Shown one piece after another: positions 60,634-64,000 of a DNA stretch of 64,000 nt. The notes below the pieces were generated by a model. It was given only the letters and a program-made list of their open reading frames with translations, had not been told where the DNA came from and ran no database searches. The stretch lies in contig NZ_JAENHO010000010.1 in assembly GCF_016785085.1 (NCBI RefSeq), forward strand, positions 1-64,000. The letters are read 5' to 3'. Positions within the stretch are counted from its first letter, which is position 1. Every line of letters starts with the position of its first letter. The translations under genes and the position numbers were made by a program. This DNA is from Paractinoplanes lichenicola (GTDB lineage: Bacteria > Actinomycetota > Actinomycetes > Mycobacteriales > Micromonosporaceae).

Positions 60634-63551
60634 CGGACCCTCCGGCTGGAAGGCGGCCCGAGGTAGCTGTACTTCTCGCCGCCGGTGTCGACGACCAGCC
60701 GCTGCACGATCACCGTCGGGTCGACCGCGTGGAACGTCAGCGTGTGCGTGCCCGGCGCGGCAATGGCATGCGTGGTCGTGGTCCGGTTGATGTTGTCGGA
60801 CGTGTTGCGGGCCCACTGCCGGTTCATCGTGGTGTCGTTGGCCCCGGTCGCGGTCGTGATGTTGACGACCTGCGGGGTCTGCCCGTCGACCGACACCGCG
60901 TACCTCAGCCCGTCCCCCGGCAACGTGTTGTTGCGCGGCGACAGATAGGCGGTCACCTTGACCGGCCCGCTGCTGGTCAGCGTCATCGTGTAGTCGAGCC
61001 GCGCGCCCTCGCTCAGCGGCGTCAGCCCGTTGCCGGTCTTGCCGATCCCCGGCAGCAACCGCCACTTCCCGGCCTTACCCGTGTAGTGGTCGGCCTCCAT
61101 CGCCACATAACCGTCGGCCTCGAGGAACCCCTTCGCGGGCAGGGCCGGGTTGTTGACCGGGGCCTGCACGACGACCGTCGACCCGGCGCCCGCGACGGTG
61201 ATCGGCACGCTGGTCACTCCGCGTGGCGCCCGCTTCCAGTCGACCGTGACCGTCGGTCGCGCCTGGTCGGTGACGGTCCCCGAGGCCGGCGCCACGTGCA
61301 CCCACGACGCGCCCGTGGTGACCCGATACCCGTACGGGGTCGTGCCCTTGTTGTAAATGTCGAGCGTCGGCGGCCGCTGGCTGGACCACGGGCTCGACTC
61401 GGGCAGCTTCAGCGAGCCGACCCCCAGCGCGGCCGCGGACGGCACGGTGATCCGCTTGAGGTGCGGATAGATCTCGTCCGGCAGCGCGACGTTGTTCAGT
61501 TCCGGCTGCTGCCAGGGCGCATTGGGGCCGTAGCGCTCGACATTTCCGTACCCGATCTTGGGTTGGAGCTGCCAGTTCTTCCACTTCCCGCCGGCCAGCG
61601 CGGTGTTGTAATAGTCGCTCATCGCCTGGTCCTCGGCGAATAGCCGCTCGGCCTGATCGGCGAGCTTGTTGGTGGCCGCCCGACCCTGAGCCGCGTACGC
61701 GATGTTGGTGAATTGTGCCCGCCGCAACTCGTACACAATGGCCGTGTCTTTGATCTGGTAATAGACGAGCTGGTAGAACGCGTCCTGCCACTCCGGCGGC
61801 ACTTTTCCGCGGATCCGGTCGGCGTGCCGCGCCAACTCGATCCATTCCTCGGTCACCCGGTCCATCTCGCCGTAGTCGGTCAGGCTGAACGGCGTGGCCT
61901 GATCGTCGTAAACGACCTCGCCGGCCGCGTTGAGCGTGATCCGCCGATTGAGCAGCTCCGGCTTGCGGCGCGACTGCAGGAACCCGTACGTGTCGAGCAG
62001 TTCGGCAATGGCCGGCGCGAGCTTGTCGCCGAAGTTCTGCGCCGCGAACTGCGAAGTCCACTCCCCCAGCCGCTCGACCGGCCACGCGTCCGGATTCCAG
62101 GCGTAGTCGAGGAAGAACTGCGTGGGCACTTCCTCGTTCTTCAGATCCCCCACATTCACCACCCACAACCGATCAACCCCTTTCCCGTACGCGAGATTGA
62201 GCTGTTCCCACGTGTTGGTGAGGTTGATCGTGTCGGCCCATTTGTAATTGCGGCCGTCCCCGACGTAGTCGAAGTGGTAGTACATTCCGTAGCCACCACT
62301 ACGCGCGGGCAATGACGAGTCCGGCAGCTTGCGCAGGTTGCCCCAGTTGTCGTCGCAGAACACGACTGTCACGTCGTCCGGCGGCCGATATCCGTTGTCC
62401 CAATAGCGCTGCACCTCCTTGTAAAGGGTCTGCACCTGGGGCCGGTCGATCAGCCCCGTGTCGCGCAAAATCTCGCGCTGGCTGTCGATGATCGAGGACA
62501 TCAGGTCGATCCCGTCGCCGTCGGGCAGCGAGACGTCGCCGTTGCCGCGCATGCCGAGCGTGATGACGCCCTCGATGTTCTGGTCGCGCATCCGCTCGGC
62601 CCCGTCCCGCCAGTACGCCTTGATCGCGTCGGCGTTACGGCGGAAGCTCCACTCGCCCGTGCCGGTGGGGTGCCGGTTCCACTCCTCGATGCCGCGCATC
62701 ATCGGGGCCTCGTGCGAGGTGCCCATGATCACGCCGTACAGGCTCGCCGTGGCGTGGTTGAGCGGGTCGTCCTCGGCGAACGCGCGGCCCCACACGGCCG
62801 GCCACAGATAGTTGGCCTTGAGCCGCAGCATGGTCTCGAACACTTTGGCGTAGTAATCCGCGTTCAGCCCGCCGGGATAGCCGGGGGCCTTGCCCGGTCC
62901 GAAGTAGCCGGGGGCCCACGTGCCGGTGGCCGGGTTCTCGTCGTTGATGAAGAAGCCGCGGTATTTGACCTTGGGCGTGCCCTGCGTATGGCGCCCGGAC
63001 AGCACGTACAGCTGGGGCTTTTTCGCGACCGGCACGTCGTCCCAGAAGTGCCAGGGCGAGACGCCGATGCTCTTCGACAGGTCGTACGCGCCGTAGATGC
63101 TGCCCCGCTGGTCGCTGCCGGCGATCACAAAGGCCCGCCGTACGCCGGGAAGGGGATCACTGACGACCTGTTCGACCGTGGTCTCCCACTTTCCCCGTAC
63201 GCCGGTGACGTCGAGCTTGCCGCGGGCGATGATGCGGTCGATCAGCGGGCTCTTGCCGATCGTGCCGACGATGATCGGGTCGCGGCCGGCCGGGATCGTG
63301 TCGTGGCCTACTGCTGGTTCGACGCCGGTGACTTTTTTGAGGTCGCTCTGCAGGTCGTCGACGACCCTGATCACGCCCGCGTAGTCGTCCTTGCTGACCA
63401 CGATCGGGGCTCCCGCCAAGGGGAACCGGCCGGGGCCGTTCGTCGTCGACACGTACCCCGCCGACGGCTTGTGCCCTTTTTGTGCATGTGTGGGGGCCGG
63501 CACGATGATCACCAGCGCGGCCGCCGTGACCGCGGCCATCAGCGCTCTCAT
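60630..63551 (-). CDS. Secreted glycoside hydrolase family 115 (xylan alpha-1,2-glucuronidase)
   Basis: A 973-residue enzyme beginning with a signal peptide (MRALMAAVTAAALVIIVPAPTHA). GH115 hallmarks: KVKYRGFFINDENPA, RLKANYLWPAVWGRAF, GTSHEAPMMRGIEEW, GVITLGMRGNGDVSL, and the C-terminal beta domain with VAMEADHYTGK. The family removes (4-O-methyl)-glucuronic acid from xylan or arabinogalactan. Both ends overlap SGNH esterase genes by four bases, a three-gene operon for debranching and deacetylating hemicellulose. Confidence 0.92.
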   Translation of the reverse strand: MRALMAAVTAAALVIIVPAPTHAQKGHKPSAGYVSTTNGPGRFPLAGAPIVVSKDDYAGVIRVVDDLQSDLKKVTGVEPAVGHDTIPAGRDPIIVGTIGKSPLIDRIIARGKLDVTGVRGKWETTVEQVVSDPLPGVRRAFVIAGSDQRGSIYGAYDLSKSIGVSPWHFWDDVPVAKKPQLYVLSGRHTQGTPKVKYRGFFINDENPATGTWAPGYFGPGKAPGYPGGLNADYYAKVFETMLRLKANYLWPAVWGRAFAEDDPLNHATASLYGVIMGTSHEAPMMRGIEEWNRHPTGTGEWSFRRNADAIKAYWRDGAERMRDQNIEGVITLGMRGNGDVSLPDGDGIDLMSSIIDSQREILRDTGLIDRPQVQTLYKEVQRYWDNGYRPPDDVTVVFCDDNWGNLRKLPDSSLPARSGGYGMYYHFDYVGDGRNYKWADTINLTNTWEQLNLAYGKGVDRLWVVNVGDLKNEEVPTQFFLDYAWNPDAWPVERLGEWTSQFAAQNFGDKLAPAIAELLDTYGFLQSRRKPELLNRRITLNAAGEVVYDDQATPFSLTDYGEMDRVTEEWIELARHADRIRGKVPPEWQDAFYQLVYYQIKDTAIVYELRRAQFTNIAYAAQGRAATNKLADQAERLFAEDQAMSDYYNTALAGGKWKNWQLQPKIGYGNVERYGPNAPWQQPELNNVALPDEIYPHLKRITVPSAAALGVGSLKLPESSPWSSQRPPTLDIYNKGTTPYGYRVTTGASWVHVAPASGTVTDQARPTVTVDWKRAPRGVTSVPITVAGAGSTVVVQAPVNNPALPAKGFLEADGYVAMEADHYTGKAGKWRLLPGIGKTGNGLTPLSEGARLDYTMTLTSSGPVKVTAYLSPRNNTLPGDGLRYAVSVDGQTPQVVNITTATGANDTTMNRQWARNTSDNINRTTTTHAIAAPGTHTLTFHAVDPTVIVQRLVVDTGGEKYSYLGPPSSRRVR

Positions 63552-64000
63552 TTGAACACCCTCAGCGGCACGGCGGCGGCCATCGCAGCCATGCCGGCGT
63601 CGTTCGGGTGCAGGTGATCACCGCTGTCGTACGCGGGGTTGAGGCGCAGCGGGTCGGCCGGGTCACCCATCGCGCGGTCGAAGTCGATCACGCCGTCGTA
63701 CTCGCCGCCCGAGCGGATCCAGCGGTTGAGCACCTCGCGTTTGCGCTCGTTGGCCTCGGTGTAGAAGCCCAGCGTGTCGCCCTTGAACGGCAGGATCGTG
63801 CCGCCGAGCGCGACCAGGCCGGCCGCGTGCGCGCGGGCGATCAGCTGCCGGTGACCGCCGATCAGGTCGTCCGCGCTGACCACTTCGGACAGCGGCGCGA
63901 CCGTCCCCGGGTGGCCGAGGTCGTTCACGCCGAGCAGCACGATCAGGTATTCCGCGCCGGGCTGGGCGATCACGTCGCGGTCGAATCGGCGCAGGCCGCT
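63548..64000 (-). CDS. Second SGNH/GDSL esterase, N-terminus outside the window
   Basis: 150 residues are visible. LIVLLGVNDLGHPG gives the Asn block and DSGDHLHPNDAGMAAMA the Asp/His pair. The block I Ser (GDSL) lies beyond the window edge. Same family as the 59416-60633 gene but different in sequence. Its stop overlaps the GH115 ATG, so it is upstream in the same operon. Confidence 0.85.
   Translation of the reverse strand, partial: SGLRRFDRDVIAQPGAEYLIVLLGVNDLGHPGTVAPLSEVVSADDLIGGHRQLIARAHAAGLVALGGTILPFKGDTLGFYTEANERKREVLNRWIRSGGEYDGVIDFDRAMGDPADPLRLNPAYDSGDHLHPNDAGMAAMAAAVPLRVFK

Overview
The window is GC-rich DNA with strong G/C bias at third codon positions, frequent GTG and TTG starts, and many -10 boxes placed 6-7 bases before a start codon (leaderless style). 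This points to a soil actinomycete. The gene content and the recurrent CCGTACGG word suggest a Micromonosporaceae/Actinoplanes-like organism, but that placement is an inference. No tRNA, rRNA or CRISPR array was seen.

1-0.9 kb holds the right end of an IS3-family element that has cut off the front of a CU044_5270-like gene. 0.9-18.1 kb is a polyamine catabolism block. It holds two class III aminotransferases plus GabT, two aldehyde dehydrogenases and a CoA-acylating semialdehyde dehydrogenase. It also holds a PotABCD transporter with an amine oxidase in one operon, and a divergent MocR-type regulator facing a 21-bp palindrome. Together these could import putrescine or spermidine and feed a C4 arm (GABA to succinate) and a C3 arm (beta-alanine to acetyl-CoA). 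A VapBC-type toxin-antitoxin pair and a frameshifted TPR gene lie inside the block.

18.2-23.4 kb carries a cNMP-domain/TrxR-like flavoprotein, an aldo/keto reductase divergent from a TetR regulator with two matching palindromes, and a Ser/Thr kinase. 23.5-30.4 kb is a LacI-controlled sugar module: regulator, ABC importer and a divergent GH3 enzyme, linked by CGAAAGTTTCG-like sites. 30.3-36.2 kb has a large LuxR regulator, a secreted cutinase/PET-hydrolase homologue, a second LacI regulator and a 5'-3' exonuclease.

36.2-40.5 kb is unstable-looking: about 870 bp of C/T-rich repeats including four 50-bp tandem copies, an NTF2-like gene truncated by an IS256-family element, a second repeat field, and a TetR gene. 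40.7-44.5 kb is an ECF-type nickel/cobalt importer (M-N-Q-O) preceded by a sequence matching the Nur box, with an HD-domain gene coupled behind it. 44.5-49.7 kb has a two-component system, a methyltransferase, DUF2461, a secreted trypsin-like protease and small proteins.

49.9-50.7 kb is a gene-free mosaic of 70-bp tandem repeats, about 220-bp direct repeats and a 55-bp inverted repeat. 50.7-52.2 kb is an SDR gene divergent from a TetR gene across two 24-bp palindromes. 52.4-57.2 kb contains HEAT-repeat, hypothetical, kinase, lipoprotein and phosphotransferase genes. 57.2-59.3 kb is a class A penicillin-binding protein. 59.4-64 kb is a coupled secreted operon of GH115 glucuronidase flanked by two SGNH esterases, the outer one running off the window. 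Plant cell-wall and polyester breakdown is the recurring theme of the right two thirds.
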